A stretch of 64,000 nt of DNA from Mytilus edulis (Eukaryota; Mollusca; Bivalvia; Mytilida; Mytilidae): contig NC_092352.1 of the NCBI RefSeq assembly GCF_963676685.1, positions 24,819,117-24,883,116 on the forward strand. Direction: 5' to 3'. This document shows positions 22,110 through 33,290 of this stretch, piece by piece; positions within the stretch are counted from its first letter, which is position 1, and every line of letters starts with the position of its first letter. Made by a program: the position numbers and the translations under genes. A model generated the notes under the pieces. It saw only the letters and a list, made by a program, of their open reading frames with translations, was not told the DNA's origin and made no database searches.

Positions 22110-24283
22110 GGCCAATGATATGGTGCGTCATTTTGGTAAACATATTGTGAAACTATTAGAGTGTCAGCCGCCCATGAGCACACATTCATAAAAGACATTA
22201 ATAAACAAGTGTATTCAACAGACGTCCACGAGGATATATTAAAAGCCTTCGAATATTTTTTCATTTGTAAGATGAAAACTGTTTAGAAATAAGCTGCGAT
22301 AATATCAATAACAAGTTTATAAAAACCTATAGCATATGTAGCTTCAGAATTGACATTGTAAATATTTGACATAAGTTTTACTGTGTAATATGATATTGCT
22401 GCAACTGCACTTGCAATTAGGATGTAATCACCAGAATCAAAAGAGGGACGAAAGATACCAAAGGGACAGTCAAACTCATAAATCTAAAACAAAATGACAA
22501 CGCCATGGCTAAAAATGAAAAAAGACAAACAGAAAAACAATAGTTCACACGACACAACATAGAAAACTAAAGAATAAACAACACGAACCCCACCAAAAAC
22601 TAGGGGTGATCTCAGGTTCTCCGGAAGGGTAAGCAGATCCTGCTCCACATGTGGCACCCGTCGTGTTGCTTATGTGATTACAAATCCGGTTAATAGTCTA
22701 ATTCGGTAGGTCATATTCATGAAAGGGAAGGGGATTGTAGTTACGACGTAAGGAACATATCCGATATCATTTGTGAAACGGTTATTCCATAACGGTCAAC
22801 CAACTCGTGATGGCGTCCGTAAAATTTACGAAGGGATGATTTCAACTTCACCATTTGGAACTCTTGGTTTAATAGCTTCCTTGTGAGCAGCAAACCTCTA
22901 TCAAGAAAATCATGATAGGAAATGCAAGCACGGGAATATCGTATCAATTAGGAGATATATACCCCGTATGCAGGTGCTGCTCGAATGTTGCTACTTAGAA
23001 ATGGAAAGTTCACAATTGGAAAGCTGAAATCATCTCTTTTGTCGTATAGTTTTGTTTTGTTTTCAAATCAAGAGAGGAACATTCCTTTTGTTGAAAGGTT
23101 GACATTGCGTCTGAAGAGAGTAAAAACATTTCACGTACAAAAGCAGCTCAATGGTATCTCCTAAAGCAATTGATATTGTTAAGCTTAAATGTACAGATGG
23201 TATTTTTGAAATGTGTAAACAGTATAATATTACTGACGGCAGATATAAAAGAATAGGAAAAGATATGCTTATAAATCTTCTAATACGGTGTTGTCTGTAG
23301 TTTGTTGTGCTTTCAGGGTTGTCTAATAAAGGAATGCGCTCATTATTCCGCCTGCTATTTGTCGAATCTGACCTACCATTTATCGACCCTCTTAAATTGC
23401 TCGTCGACTCTGACGTTTCTCTGTTTACGTCAAGTGAAATATCATCAAGCACAAATTCGTCATTTTTTAATCCAAATTTTGGCCACATATTCATAATAAA
23501 TGTTATTGAAACAAGCGAATATTCACAAAATGCCGGTAGCAAGAAAGGATCAATCTTCATCAATACCGCGTACATACTTGACTTGTAGAAAGATGTATTA
23601 CTCGGAGTATGTTGGGTATTTGTCGTCAAATTAAAAATGTCAACCATGTCAACTTCCTTGGGTTTAAAAGTAAAAGCCAAGGCATAACATATTACAGAAA
23701 TATTTGTCAGGAATATAATAAGTAATCCATAATAAATACCAAGATGTCTGGTAAATCGCGAATGCGAAAAATATGTTATGAATGCAGTTTGTACAACGTA
23801 AAATACTATACAGACGAGATCATACACTAAATTGTCAACTGTAAATTTCAATGTCATTGAGTTAGTTAGACAATCAATATAAAAATTCATGTCCAATGTT
23901 ATCGAAATAATACAGCTGAAACAAAAAATCGACAAAAACCTTAGTCTTATTGTATTACATGTGTTCCATGGTAAAATACGAAACACACTGTTCCCTTTTG
24001 ATGACACGTATAAACTGATACATACGCAAAGTACAATCGCTAGAGCAGATAGAAACGATAAGACTGCTAGTCCAACGCTGAATTTAGACGAAATAGTCTC
24101 GTTAGTTGAAAACCCAATCATCAGTATCTCAGAAAGGATAGCGATTGAAGTAGTCATAAGTAAAAGTCCTGCCAGGCTGCCGTCGTGTGAACCATTCTCC
24201 TCGTCTACATTACCGGCCGAAAACGGTAAAACAAATGCTGCTCGAAATTACTACTCTTTTTAAGAAATCCATACTTTCCTTTC
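22110..24283 (-). pseudogene. Broken copy of the divergent otopetrin-like gene at 43582
   Basis: Nearly identical to the 43582-45222 gene but inactivated several ways. (1) A net 4-base insertion near 24245-24262 shifts the frame just after the start codon. (2) An insertion of about 620 bases of reverse-transcriptase-element DNA (22446-23065) splits the C-terminal half; the main open stretch runs 24157-23063 and ends inside it. (3) A CAA-to-TAA change at 22283-22285 gives a premature stop beyond the insert. (4) The last 37 or so codons are replaced by unrelated sequence before about 22110. The otopetrin features that remain are QTAFITYFSHSRF, YGLLIIFLTNIS and the EYSLVS...NMWPK segment. Similarity extends past the gene into the 5' flank, so this is a segmental duplicate. 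Confidence 0.9.
22446..23065 (-). mobile_element. Reverse-transcriptase element 3' fragment inserted in the pseudogene
   Basis: On the minus strand it encodes the end of the dispersed reverse-transcriptase family (22741-22947: RACISYHDFLDRGLLLTRKL, then KFYGRHHELVDRYGI), a stop, and the characteristic noncoding tail ending in the complement of AAGAGGGACGAAAGATACC. The insert is bounded by an 11-base direct repeat with one mismatch (22435-22445 AATCAAAAGAG and 23066-23076 AATCAAGAGAG), a plausible target-site duplication. Comparison with the intact copy near 44030 gives the empty site. 5'-truncated, so not autonomous. Confidence 0.85.
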
Positions 24284-24830
24284 TAATGTGAAAAGAAACT
24301 AGCAAGTTATTATTTTTGTTCTGTAGCGAAAAATATGATCCATTGAAAAATAAACTTTTTTTAGCACATTTGTTAATTTAAACTCATTTTAAAATTATGA
24401 TCTAACAACTAAAAAAGCATAAACACGCATTGTTAGTAAAAAAAATTAATCATACAACCGGAAGCTTATTTGTCAAGTCATTTCTTTTTTTCAAATCACC
24501 TGTCAATATGCGGAACTTAACAAGCAAGGAAATATTAAAAGTCAAAACTATGTTAAAAGTGGCTGGCTGACCTGGAACAGAGGCCAAAATGACAATTTAA
24601 TCTCTTCTATCAATAAAAAGAGACATTGTTGATGTATTGCAAATTAAAAAAAAAGTATAATATTTTATTTCTTTAAAAGGCAATTTAGTTTACCATCCTA
24701 TTATATTCAAACAAGTAATTTTAAAGTCATATGAAATATGCATATATTTTTTTTAATAACAAAATGGATAGTTGTCATTATTAAACTTGTGTACAAATAT
24801 TTTTTTCTGAAGAAAATCCTTTAATTTGTC
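24258..24830 (-). repeat. Duplicated 5' flank of the otopetrin pseudogene
   Basis: Aligns almost base for base with 45220-45800, upstream of the intact gene (shared AACAAGCAAGGAAATATTAA, AAAAAGAGACATTGTTGATG). The duplication therefore carried about 570 bases of 5' flank, including the presumed intron end TTTTCACATTAG. Confidence 0.8.
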
Positions 24831-24929
24831 CACAATTCTTTTAACCCTGTATACCAACATTACCCATGTGAAATTATTGAAAAAACATTGAACGGCAAAA
24901 TTATTTTATATTTTTCCCTATGTGACGTT

Positions 24930-25155
24930 TAGTTTGTTACCCCGATTTTGTTTTTGTCCCTGGATTTATTAGTTTTGAACAGCGGTATACTACTGTTGCC
25001 TTTATTTACATTTTATTATCGCTATAAAACCAGGTTCAATCCACCATTTTCTACTTAAGGAAATGCCTGTACCAAGTCAGTAATATGACAGTTGTTATCC
25101 ACTCGTTTGATGTGTTTGAATTTAGATTTTGCCATTTGATTAGGGACTTATATCT
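24930..25155 (+). repeat. Fragment shared with LTR, followed by a dispersed repeat
   Basis: 24930-25010 matches a stretch inside the LTRs (59133-59213: GAACAGCGGTATACTACTG and flanks). 25020-25155 has CCTGTACCAAGTCAG and TATGACAGTTGTT words that recur at 25610-25740, at 54905-54960 in inverted form and elsewhere. Repeat remnants. Confidence 0.6.
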
Positions 25156-25510
25156 AGAAATTGACTATGAAGGTCGTTGGAAAACAAAACTTTACGACAA
25201 AAGAGATTATTTCAGCTTCCCAATTGTTACCTTTATTTCTTAACCAAGAGATCCAAATGTTGTAGTTGTTTTCGTCACTTCGTAAATATTACGGACGCCA
25301 TCACGAGTTGGTTGAACGTTATGAAATTTTCGGTATACAGATTTTATCAGATATGTTCCTTATGTCGTAACTACAATCCCCTTCCCTTTTCACGAATGTG
25401 ACCTACTGAATTAGACTATTTACCGATTTTGTAACAACATGAGCAACACGACCTGTTTCCCCTGCCATAGCACCTAATATCATCCCTAGTTTTTGGTGGA
25501 GTCCGTGTTG
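25150..25510 (+). repeat. Reverse-transcriptase element 3' fragment, internally deleted
   Basis: Fragments of the family's C-terminal block (TKLYDKRDYFSF-like, then YYGRHHELVERYEI-like) followed by the noncoding tail with GCAACACGACCTG and GGTGGAGTCCGTGTTG. Frameshifted and deleted between the two coding pieces. Confidence 0.6.
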
Positions 25511-26277
25511 TTTTTGTATCCCTGTTTCTGACATTTTGTTTATGCATCATTGTCAATATAATGGAAATTGGTACGACTCTCGTACACGTGAGAGGTTTAG
25601 CGCTATAAAAGCAATTCACCATTTTCTACATTTGAAAATGCCTGTACCAAGTCAGGAATATGACAGTTGTTGCCCATTCGTTTGATGTGTTTTATCATTT
25701 TACTTTGCCATTTGATTAAGGACTTTCCATTTTGAATTAAGTATGTTTGTGATTTTTCTTTTCACATAAACCGATTAAAAGACATATCAAAGTCTATTCA
25801 AAAACTGCAGAATTCGCATTAATTCCAAAAGGAGCAAGATAGGTTGCGTCGATATGATAAGCATATCCTGCTATGCTTGTATTACCTGCAGTGCGATCCA
25901 CACCAATTATAAATGGAATGTCACAATCGGGAAATTTACACAATCTGAAAAAATACCGATTAGTTGAATGTTTACACTTCCATGTCTGCAGACATATACC
26001 GTTACTGAGTTTATACACAATTATTGATTGTTACAGTAAATCATATGTAGTTTAAATTTCAGCCCAGTAGTCAATAATTCGGTGTTGACATGAATATCAA
26101 TAATGTGGTCATTTTTATAAATTTCCTGTTTACAAAACTTTAAATTGTTCGAAAAACTAAGGATTTTCTTATCCTAGACATAGATTACCTTAGCCGTATT
26201 TGGTACAACTTTTAGGAATTTTGGATCCTCAATGCTTTTCAACTTTGTACTTGTTTGGCTTAATAAATATTTTGGTA

Positions 26278-26332
26278 TGAGCGTCACTAATGAGTCTTAT
26301 GTAGACGAAACGCGTGTTTGGCGCACTAAATT
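26278..26332 (+). ncRNA. Hammerhead ribozyme, upstream copy, probably inactive
   Basis: Stem I strand GAGCGTCA, then CTAATGA (26287-26293), stem-loop II GTC...GAC, GAAA (26307-26310), a very short helix III ACGC/GTGT, a GTT-type cleavage position at 26318, and TGGCGC closing stem I. The core box has A where the essential G5 should be, so cleavage is expected to fail. Confidence 0.7.
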
Positions 26333-26635
26333 ATAATCCTGGAACCTTTGATAACTATTTACACCACTGGGTTGATGCCACTTCTGGTGGACGTTTCGTC
26401 CCCAAGTGGATCACCATACCAGTTGTGATCAATACTTCGGTGTTGACATGAATATCAGTAATGTGGTCATTTTTATAAATTTCCTGTTTACAAAACTTTC
26501 AATTTTTCGAAAAACTAAGGATTTTCTTATCTCAGGCATAGATTATCTTAGCCGTATTTGGCACAACTTTTAGGAATTTTGGATCCTCAATGCTCTTTAA
26601 CTTTGTACTTGTTTGACTTTATAAATATTTTGATA

Positions 26636-26690
26636 CGAGCGTCACTGATGAGTCTCATGAAGACGAAACGCGAGTCTGGCGGACTAAATT
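26636..26690 (+). ncRNA. Hammerhead ribozyme, downstream copy, intact core
   Basis: CTGATGA at 26645-26651, stem-loop II (GTC at 26652-26654 with GAC at 26662-26664 around a 7-base loop), GAAA at 26665-26668, a minimal helix III, and a GTC cleavage triplet ending at 26676. Stem I is GCGTCA with TGGCG, five pairs including one G-U. All invariant core bases of a type I hammerhead are present. The extremely short helix III is typical of animal retrozyme hammerheads, which are thought to work as dimers. Confidence 0.82.
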
Positions 26691-26716
26691 ATAATCCTGG
26701 TACCTTTGATAACTAT

Positions 26717-28341
26717 AATCAGAGAGTTTGGTACGTTTTCTATTTTTCCTATTGATCCATTTGTTTTCACTCATTTTATTGTTGATATACTTTTTGTATG
26801 TTTTGGAAAAATATCCCATGTATCTTTTTCATGCATGCTTTCAATATCCGAATTCAAATTTTTTGAACGTTATTCACCTTTTTTTTTACAATACACATTA
26901 TCGCTACTCATTCAAATTCGAATAAGTTTTGAAATCACACAACCAGTTCATTCAGTTAAAGTTTCCTGGGGCCCTGTGTTAAACAATGTAAGAGATAAGA
27001 AACATGTTAAACCATCGAAAACACTAAAAAAGGCATTTGTTTGATTTTAATATGTGTTTATAAAAAATTTTAAAAAGTGGATAAAAGTTTCACAATGTTC
27101 GCTTTCTGTAGTTTTCCCTCACTCATCATAAAAGATGACTTTTTTGTTTGAATAGTTCGATACATGTATTGGAGACAAATTGTAATGATTGTTTATTACT
27201 TGTATGTACATTGATTCCACAGCTCCACCTATAACATATAATCAGTCACTAACGTGTATACTGATAGAAAGAGAAGCTAAGTTACACATCAATATAACGA
27301 GGAAGACATCTCGTATCGAGTGTTAAATCAACATTTCAAAAGGTAAAGGTCATAGAAGGTAATATTAATAAAACTAAATCTGTAGAGAAATGGGTTAATG
27401 GATGGTACTTTGAATGTAAATAGTTTCAAATTGTAAGTTCAACATATAGTAAAAACAATGCAGAAATGTGTTCTCCGAATGATAGTTCACAACAAGAAGA
27501 TTGTAACCCTTGCATAATCGAATACCGTTTTCACGAAAAAAAAATTATACATGCAATTATAAAAAAAAATGTTAGTGTAAAAGGATAGTTTTATTCTACA
27601 ATAAAGAGATTGGTCCTTAAACAGAAAATAGTGGACTTCTGCATAAGGACCAATGTTACAAGTACAAATGTATGTGCAAAATTCAAAATGATTGGTCTAT
27701 AAAATATTAACAATACTTACATATGTTTAAAGATGCATTCAGTTGTATCTGAAAAAATTCACTAACAAAATGATATACGTGTGTAATTGGACCAATCAAA
27801 CCTAGTTAATATGTTTTTCCAAAGACAGACAGTGTATTTTGCATTTGACGTCATAACTACTAAAAATGTACAGTCAATTATCATTTATAAATTGAGTTTT
27901 ATTTTGACATCAAATCACCACTTCTAAATCTAAGATATAACGATTCACAATCAAAAGCTGCGTCCTTTTTATTTAATGGAAAAAGAAAACAAAATAATCC
28001 ATATATAACCTATATAAAATTCGATAATATAATGATGCTTGCGAAATTATTCTTACAGTTATTTTTATATCTATATGTTACACGTTCAAACATTTCTATC
28101 ACCCAAAACGTTACCAACTCCCGATCAAGTGTCTACTTCGCCTAAATGTGTCCGTTTAATCCCAATATCACCAGAATTTATAAGTGTTAGATAAACATGT
28201 ATAACAAATAATGGATTATCCGATTGCTACTTAAAATTTAGAGAATTATTTCATGAATGTCTAGGACAAAAGATTGATTGATTATTGGATGCTTAGAGTC
28301 TAGTGGCAAATATTTCCTACATGTTTAGTACGACATCAAAT
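26717..28341. other. Intergenic, no gene recognised
   Basis: AT-rich. Open frame 26706-27044 (112 codons) overlaps the retrozyme end and has no recognisable content. 27230-27430 resembles 12480-12690 downstream of paralogue B (shared GGTAAAGGTCATAGAAG), so it belongs to the paralogue duplication unit. A small hairpin (ATTGGTCCTTA / TAAGGACCAAT) lies at 27609-27654. Confidence 0.45.
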
Positions 28342-28501
28342 TTACAAAATATTCGTTAGGTAGGACACGCCTGGGCGTTTTTTTGGTGTTTTTTTTTTTA
28401 AATATGAATACCATTGATTGTTAACAGAAAGGAGACGTTTAGATTTCAATAAGACAAGTTTGGGAATGGAACATTTTCTTATCGTTACATATATGTTACA
28501 A

Positions 28502-30001
28502 TTATACTCGAAAAAACTTGTAGAATGCGACAAAACATTCGAAATGATAAAATAAAACAAATGGAAACCAAAAGCTTTCCAATAAAAAGCTAGAGTGTGT
28601 CAACCGATATCTGGGTGTAACAAAAGTGTAAGACATCCATATGCCAAGATTAACTAGGGAAAGGAACAAAAATGTATTTTGAATTGAACAAAAAGGCTTT
28701 TGATCTCCAATTTTGTTGTAGTGTTTCATTTGCAAAATGAATAATGTTTGAAAAACTGTAGCAACAACTCTGAGGATAACATTGCTTTTAAACAGAATTT
28801 CTCCTAGAGTGGTACTTGTTGGTGCATCACTCACTCTGAAACAATCTGCTATATATAACCCACAAGTTGCAAAGGAACTAGTGATTATAACAAACTGATC
28901 TAGGCTCATTCCTGTATGTGATTCTTGTTTTGGTCGTAGTTGTCCATTTAAGGCATAGAAGCATTTGATTATAAGCGGTGTTCGTACTATATTAGCACAA
29001 AAGAAGATATCAAAGGAAACTTTCCTGTAATCTGTCATTTTTTCCCTCGGTCCATAAATGTAAATGCATTGAATTAGCATGAACGAGAAGTTATATAGAA
29101 ATCCAATCAAAAGGACACATAACGAATTTTTGTGCCAGACACTACAGCGCGGCAGTGGTTGATCACCATCTTGGTTACTGTTTCGTACCAGTAATGTCTC
29201 ATATTCGTCGTCTGTGTCTCCTGAAATGGAATTGTTGATCCTCTCAAATTCAGCATTCTTTTTGGGCCACATTTCAGACAGAAAAATCAAACTTAGAAGT
29301 GAATATTCTAGAAGTACAGGCTGCAAATACGGATTCAAAAATTCAACTACCGTTGCAAGTCCATCACCGTATAAACAGTTTGCGACTGTGCTATTAATGA
29401 GGTTGCTTATATTTATCTCGAGCCTAATTCTGTTCGTATAGAAAGTTTGCTGTGTCCACATTGAAATATTTGTCACACAGAGAACCAATAAACCGTAATA
29501 CAAACACAGAGCATTTGCAAATCTAAATCTAGAAAAGTAGTGAATGAAGACAGTTTGACATATCTGAAATATCCAGGTGAACGCCCAAAACAGTGTGACT
29601 TGGAGGTTGTAGATTTTACAAAGAAGATGCATTGCTAGTTGTAAGGCTTGGTACGTGATATTACCGATACAAAATAACCACAGAAATTTTAGTTTCATTT
29701 GATCGCTCGGTTTCACAGTCTTTACTTCAACCCAGTTAGACCGGCATCGAACAACAATGCTACACAACACTAGACAGATTAACGCCAGACCTGACAGTCC
29801 TACCATCAACATTCGAGACTGTTTCACAGGTAATACAACTATAACTTCAAAGATAATAATCATGGCTGTGGTCAAAAGAACTACTCCAGCTATACTGCCG
29901 TCATGTACTGAAAATCCTCTATTTCTTCGCTCCTTAATGAGACCAGCAGAAAAAGGAACGATGAAAGTAGCACGCAAAATATTACACAGTAGAGTCGTCA
30001 T
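28502..30001 (-). CDS. Otopetrin-like multipass membrane protein (paralogue C)
   Basis: A 499-residue intact single coding exon, closest to paralogue B. It has the same ordered features: ILRATFIVPFSAGL at the start, VHDGSIAG, TVFIHYFSRF, YGLLVL, TNISMW, LLEYSLLS, EMWPKKNAEF, a variable acidic central loop, then six further hydrophobic segments ending FPFVLFYHFECF. A glycine appears in place of the second-half TCGYYI tyrosine (TCGLYI). The ATG is preceded by a splice acceptor (30002-30025). Its 5' exons are inferred at 36535-36582 and near 36766, giving a 5' intron of about 6.5 kb enlarged by repeats. Confidence 0.85.
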   Translation of the reverse strand: MTTLLCNILRATFIVPFSAGLIKERRNRGFSVHDGSIAGVVLLTTAMIIIFEVIVVLPVKQSRMLMVGLSGLALICLVLCSIVVRCRSNWVEVKTVKPSDQMKLKFLWLFCIGNITYQALQLAMHLLCKIYNLQVTLFWAFTWIFQICQTVFIHYFSRFRFANALCLYYGLLVLCVTNISMWTQQTFYTNRIRLEINISNLINSTVANCLYGDGLATVVEFLNPYLQPVLLEYSLLSLIFLSEMWPKKNAEFERINNSISGDTDDEYETLLVRNSNQDGDQPLPRCSVWHKNSLCVLLIGFLYNFSFMLIQCIYIYGPREKMTDYRKVSFDIFFCANIVRTPLIIKCFYALNGQLRPKQESHTGMSLDQFVIITSSFATCGLYIADCFRVSDAPTSTTLGEILFKSNVILRVVATVFQTLFILQMKHYNKIGDQKPFCSIQNTFLFLSLVNLGIWMSYTFVTPRYRLTHSSFLLESFWFPFVLFYHFECFVAFYKFFRV

Positions 30002-30025
30002 TATTTTACTGCAAAAAAATGAAAT
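30002..30025 (-). promoter_or_regulatory. Splice acceptor before start codon of paralogue C
   Basis: Minus-strand CATTTTTTTGCAG followed by TAAAATA and ATG, matching paralogue B's acceptor in position and sequence. Confidence 0.62.
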
Positions 30026-30439
30026 AACTTGAAGTATAGCTATTTGTTGATGTTTTATTACCTGAATCTTCTTCCTAAAGATGTGTTATATTTTTTTACA
30101 AGAATAAGTTAGCAAACACCAATCTATCAATTGTTAAATATATATTCAACCTAAAGATAAAAGATGAGGTAAGCCGAGAACATAGTAAATTTATTCATTT
30201 TAGCATTTATTGTAACTTGTTTTTTCCCCTGAATATGCATGACATCAAAATTTAATTCTCCTAATATCGAAAAGTATTAAAATATGACATATGTCTACAA
30301 CACTTATTACTACAGTACAGTAAGAATTTTTTTTTGCGGATATAGAGTTTCTATCAGATTTTTTTCTCTGATGTTTTTAACAATAAGCAGGAAAGAATGA
30401 ATCTTTTTTATCATATCAGAGGGTATTGATGGGGGGTCT

Positions 30440-30625
30440 GTTATTCTGTAAACATTTAATTTTCACCCCATTTTTCTCTAATCTTTAAAAAAATAACCCC
30501 TTTTTTCTCTAATCTTCCAAAAATTAACCCTTTTATTCTCTAATCTTCTATTTTTTGGCTCATTATTCTCTAATCTTCATTTTTTAAGGGCATTATTCTT
30601 TAATCATTTAACCCCATCCAAACCC
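30440..30625. repeat. Short pyrimidine-rich tandem repeat
   Basis: About six degenerate copies of a 30-40 base unit containing TTATTCTCTAATCTT separated by A/T-rich spacers. No coding or structural role evident. Lies in the inferred 5' intron of paralogue C. Confidence 0.6.
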
Positions 30626-30735
30626 TCATATCAGTGAGACTTATTGAACAAACATTTTCATATGCTTGTTCCAATTAAGCAGTTGTATATGTCATATCTT
30701 TTAAAAAATACTTTTCGTTATTTTAAGAAATGGAT

Positions 30736-32054
30736 GAAAATATGGATTCACAGTTTTTTAATGCCACGCGACGATTTACAGCTTGGCATAAAGAATGTCT
30801 CCTGCATTTGTGTAGTCACCAATCCATTTTACCCTCCGCCAAGTCATGCATTCTTCGGTATTGATATGATGAAAACAGTAAATTTTGTTTCAATTAAAAG
30901 TAAGATGAATGGATATCTAAGTATTATTGGCATAGCTTCTGTGACCTTTAACATGGCTTTTTATAATATAAATAAAATGAATGAGAGCTTGAATTAATAT
31001 TAAAAATTGGTCATGATACCGATTTTTTATTGTGATGGTAGCTCCATGTTGGTAGCTCGTGGAAGTTGCTTTTGGTCTTGGAATATTATTACATTGTGTC
31101 CAATATTTGACTTACAACGGTGAACTGGCAAGTATGCTGATCTTTAGCAAGCAGATGCGGATCCTAGAATTGGAGAAATTTGGAGGGCACACTAATAGAT
31201 TTGATTCTGAGTGGAACATATAAAAATATTTGCATTATTCGTATATGCAGCTTCATAAAAAGGAGGTTTAGGTTACCTGTCTCCCTAAACCGTCTTCTGA
31301 TAAGGATATTAATCATTATTTTAATGACGAAAAGTTTGGTTATATTGTGAGATTTGAAGATACTATACTTATATTTTTATTTTACAGTTTTATTTCATTT
31401 GAATTTGAAATGTGTGTGAATTTTTATTTTATTTTTTCGTACAAACGGCTTGTTATTTTAATTGATTGAGTAACTTAACTACGCAAGCATTTACAAGAAC
31501 ATAAAATAGATTTAAAATTTAGCGAAAATTTTAACCACATATTTATTCATCATTTCAAAACTACTATAGGATATTAAGTTTTTTTTAATCTTTTGTAATG
31601 TTGGTTAATAAGTGGCAAAGTTTACAAAAATTTTACAAATAGATTTTTCTCTCGTTTATATTAGTTCAGCTTCCTAAATAATTGAGAGGAGGATATATTT
31701 CAGAAAATAATGATAACAAAAATACATAACCCTAAAAACAAATAAAAAAAGAAGCATCTTACAGAACAATTGAAAAACAAATGCCATATTCATGACTTGG
31801 TCGGGCTTTTAGAAAATGGGCTGAAGCTTCAGCCATGGCATAAAATCAACACGAAGTTTGATATGTTGTATCATAGCCAAGCTCTCCCTACTTTCCTCTA
31901 GATTCTTGTTTCGTGTCTCATTATAATAATAATAAATAAACCAGGGCTTTTCCATTACACACCTTGTAAGCAACCTACTTCATTTAACCATCCAAAGAGA
32001 AAAAAAATAATCTGATAATCCTGTCTAGTAGTTGGTTCTTCGTTATTAAATGAT
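30736..32054. other. Inserted intronic DNA, no gene recognised
   Basis: Start of the segment present in paralogue C's 5' intron but absent from paralogue B's (homology stops near 30735 and resumes near 36398). The 117-codon frame at 30644-30997 straddles the boundary and is not recognised. Confidence 0.4.
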
Positions 32055-32058
32055 TTAA

Positions 32059-32547
32059 GGAAGCACAATACTCCAACCTTTAATATACTGCTATTTTCTT
32101 AAGACTGCATATAAATTAATAAAAGAGGTATATATAGATAGATAAAAGATTAATCTTTTAAATGAACGCAATATTTTTGTTATGCGATCATTATGTAATC
32201 AATTATAATGCAATTAATGGCAACATCTTAGTCAGTTCACTTGAATGAATTTAGCTGATTCATTTCTATAACTATACAGGAAATTTAACGAAATATCAAC
32301 CAACACAGCAGGAGCTACAAAAGGGTGTCTCAAATTATCGCTATCGTATTCCATTCTCTCATACATCTCTAATTAGTATAAATTTTAACATCCTTACCCC
32401 ATAAAAGTAGATAATATTTGATTAGGTGTAAAATTTTATCTATACGTTCTATTCAAAATCTGAGACACGTTTTTGAAGATAATGGCCCTAGGAACAACAT
32501 ATAATAAAATCAACCCTGTCGGAATATCCATGAAGAAGCTAATTTCA
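32059..32547. mobile_element. Second copy of the TTAA foldback family, truncated
   Basis: Starts GGAAGCACAATACT directly after TTAA (32055-32058), like the element at 17668. It keeps the left arm (AAAGATTAATCTTT, CACTTGAATGAATTTAGC), the centre (GTGTCTCAAATT ... ATCTGAGACACG) and part of the right arm (GAAGAAGCTAATTTC), then stops where a reverse-transcriptase fragment begins. Confidence 0.7.
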
Positions 32548-32935
32548 CGAACGCCATCACGAATTGGTTGGCCGTTATGGAATAACCGTTTCAGAAATGA
32601 TATCGGATATGTTCCTTACGTCGTAACTACAATACCCTCCCCTTCATGAATGTGACCTACCAAATAAGACTATTTACCAGATTTGTTATCAAATAAGCAA
32701 CACGACGGGTGCCACATGTGGAGAAGGATCTGCTTATCCTTACGGAGCACCTGAGATCACCCCTAATTTTTGGTGGGGTTCGTGTTGCTTATTCTTTAGT
32801 TTTCTTTGTTTTGTCATGTGTAATTTTGTTTGTCTGTTTGTCTTTTTTATTTTTAGCTATGGCATTGTCAGTTTATTTTCGATTTATGAGTTTGACTGTC
32901 CCTCTGGTATCTTTCGTTCCTCCTTTTCAATTGAA
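32548..32935 (+). repeat. Reverse-transcriptase element 3' fragment
   Basis: Begins within the conserved RHHELV..YGI coding block (ACGCCATCACGAATTGGTTGG), runs through the stop, then the full noncoding tail: GCAACACGACGGGTGCCACA, GAGCACCTGAGATCACCCC, GGTGGGGTTCGTGTTGCTTA, and the terminal GACTGTCCCTCTGGTATCTTTC. 5'-truncated. Confidence 0.75.
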
Positions 32936-33136
32936 AGTGGAAATTTCTTGTAAAACATTGTAGACACAATGAACAATATAATTGATTACATAATTGTTGT
33001 ATAATACTAATATTGCATTAATATAAAATAGTAATCTGTTAGCTATCCATAAATACCACTTTTATAAATTTTCAAGCATTATAAAGAAAGTTACAGCATT
33101 TTAAAACTAGGGAATTGGAGGTATACAATTCATTAT

Positions 33137-33290
33137 TAGGTCTTTCCACCTTTCCGTGGAAAGACCTATTGAATTTGTTCTGATTATTAGGTCTTTCCAC
33201 CTTTCCGTGGAAAGACCTATTGAATTTGTTCTGATTATTATTAGGTCTTTCCACCTTTCGTGTGGAAAGACCTATTGATTTTGTTCTGAT
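33137..33290. repeat. Three tandem hairpin units at the head of a larger array
   Basis: Three copies, period about 52-54 bases, of GGTCTTTCCAC, a few bases, GTGGAAAGACC followed by TATTGAATTTGTTCTGAT. Each is a perfect or near-perfect palindrome. A single copy heads the related element at 49171. The same GTGGAAAGACC word recurs at the end of each long unit. Confidence 0.8.

Larger units (their letters stand above)
26062..26716 (+). mobile_element. Retrozyme-like element: near-dimer of a 358-base unit with hammerhead ribozymes
   Basis: Two head-to-tail copies of one sequence, the first 5'-partial. Anchors repeated in order are TTCGGTGTTGACATGAATATCA, GTGGTCATTTTTATAAATTT, CGAAAAACTAAGGATTTTC, GGAATTTTGGATCCTCAATG, then the hammerhead. 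Measured between the two predicted cleavage points (after 26318 and after 26676) the unit is 358 bases. Known animal retrozymes are small nonautonomous retroelements made of tandem units with type I hammerheads, transcribed and processed to circular RNAs; this fits that architecture. Shorter relics lie at 8335, 8767, 9378, 15780 and 54304. No protein is encoded. Confidence 0.8.

Noticed and set aside
33072-33254. 60-codon minus-strand frame with internally repeated peptide
   Set aside because: It is the translation of the three 52-54 base palindromic repeats; period and content match the DNA repeat, not a protein.
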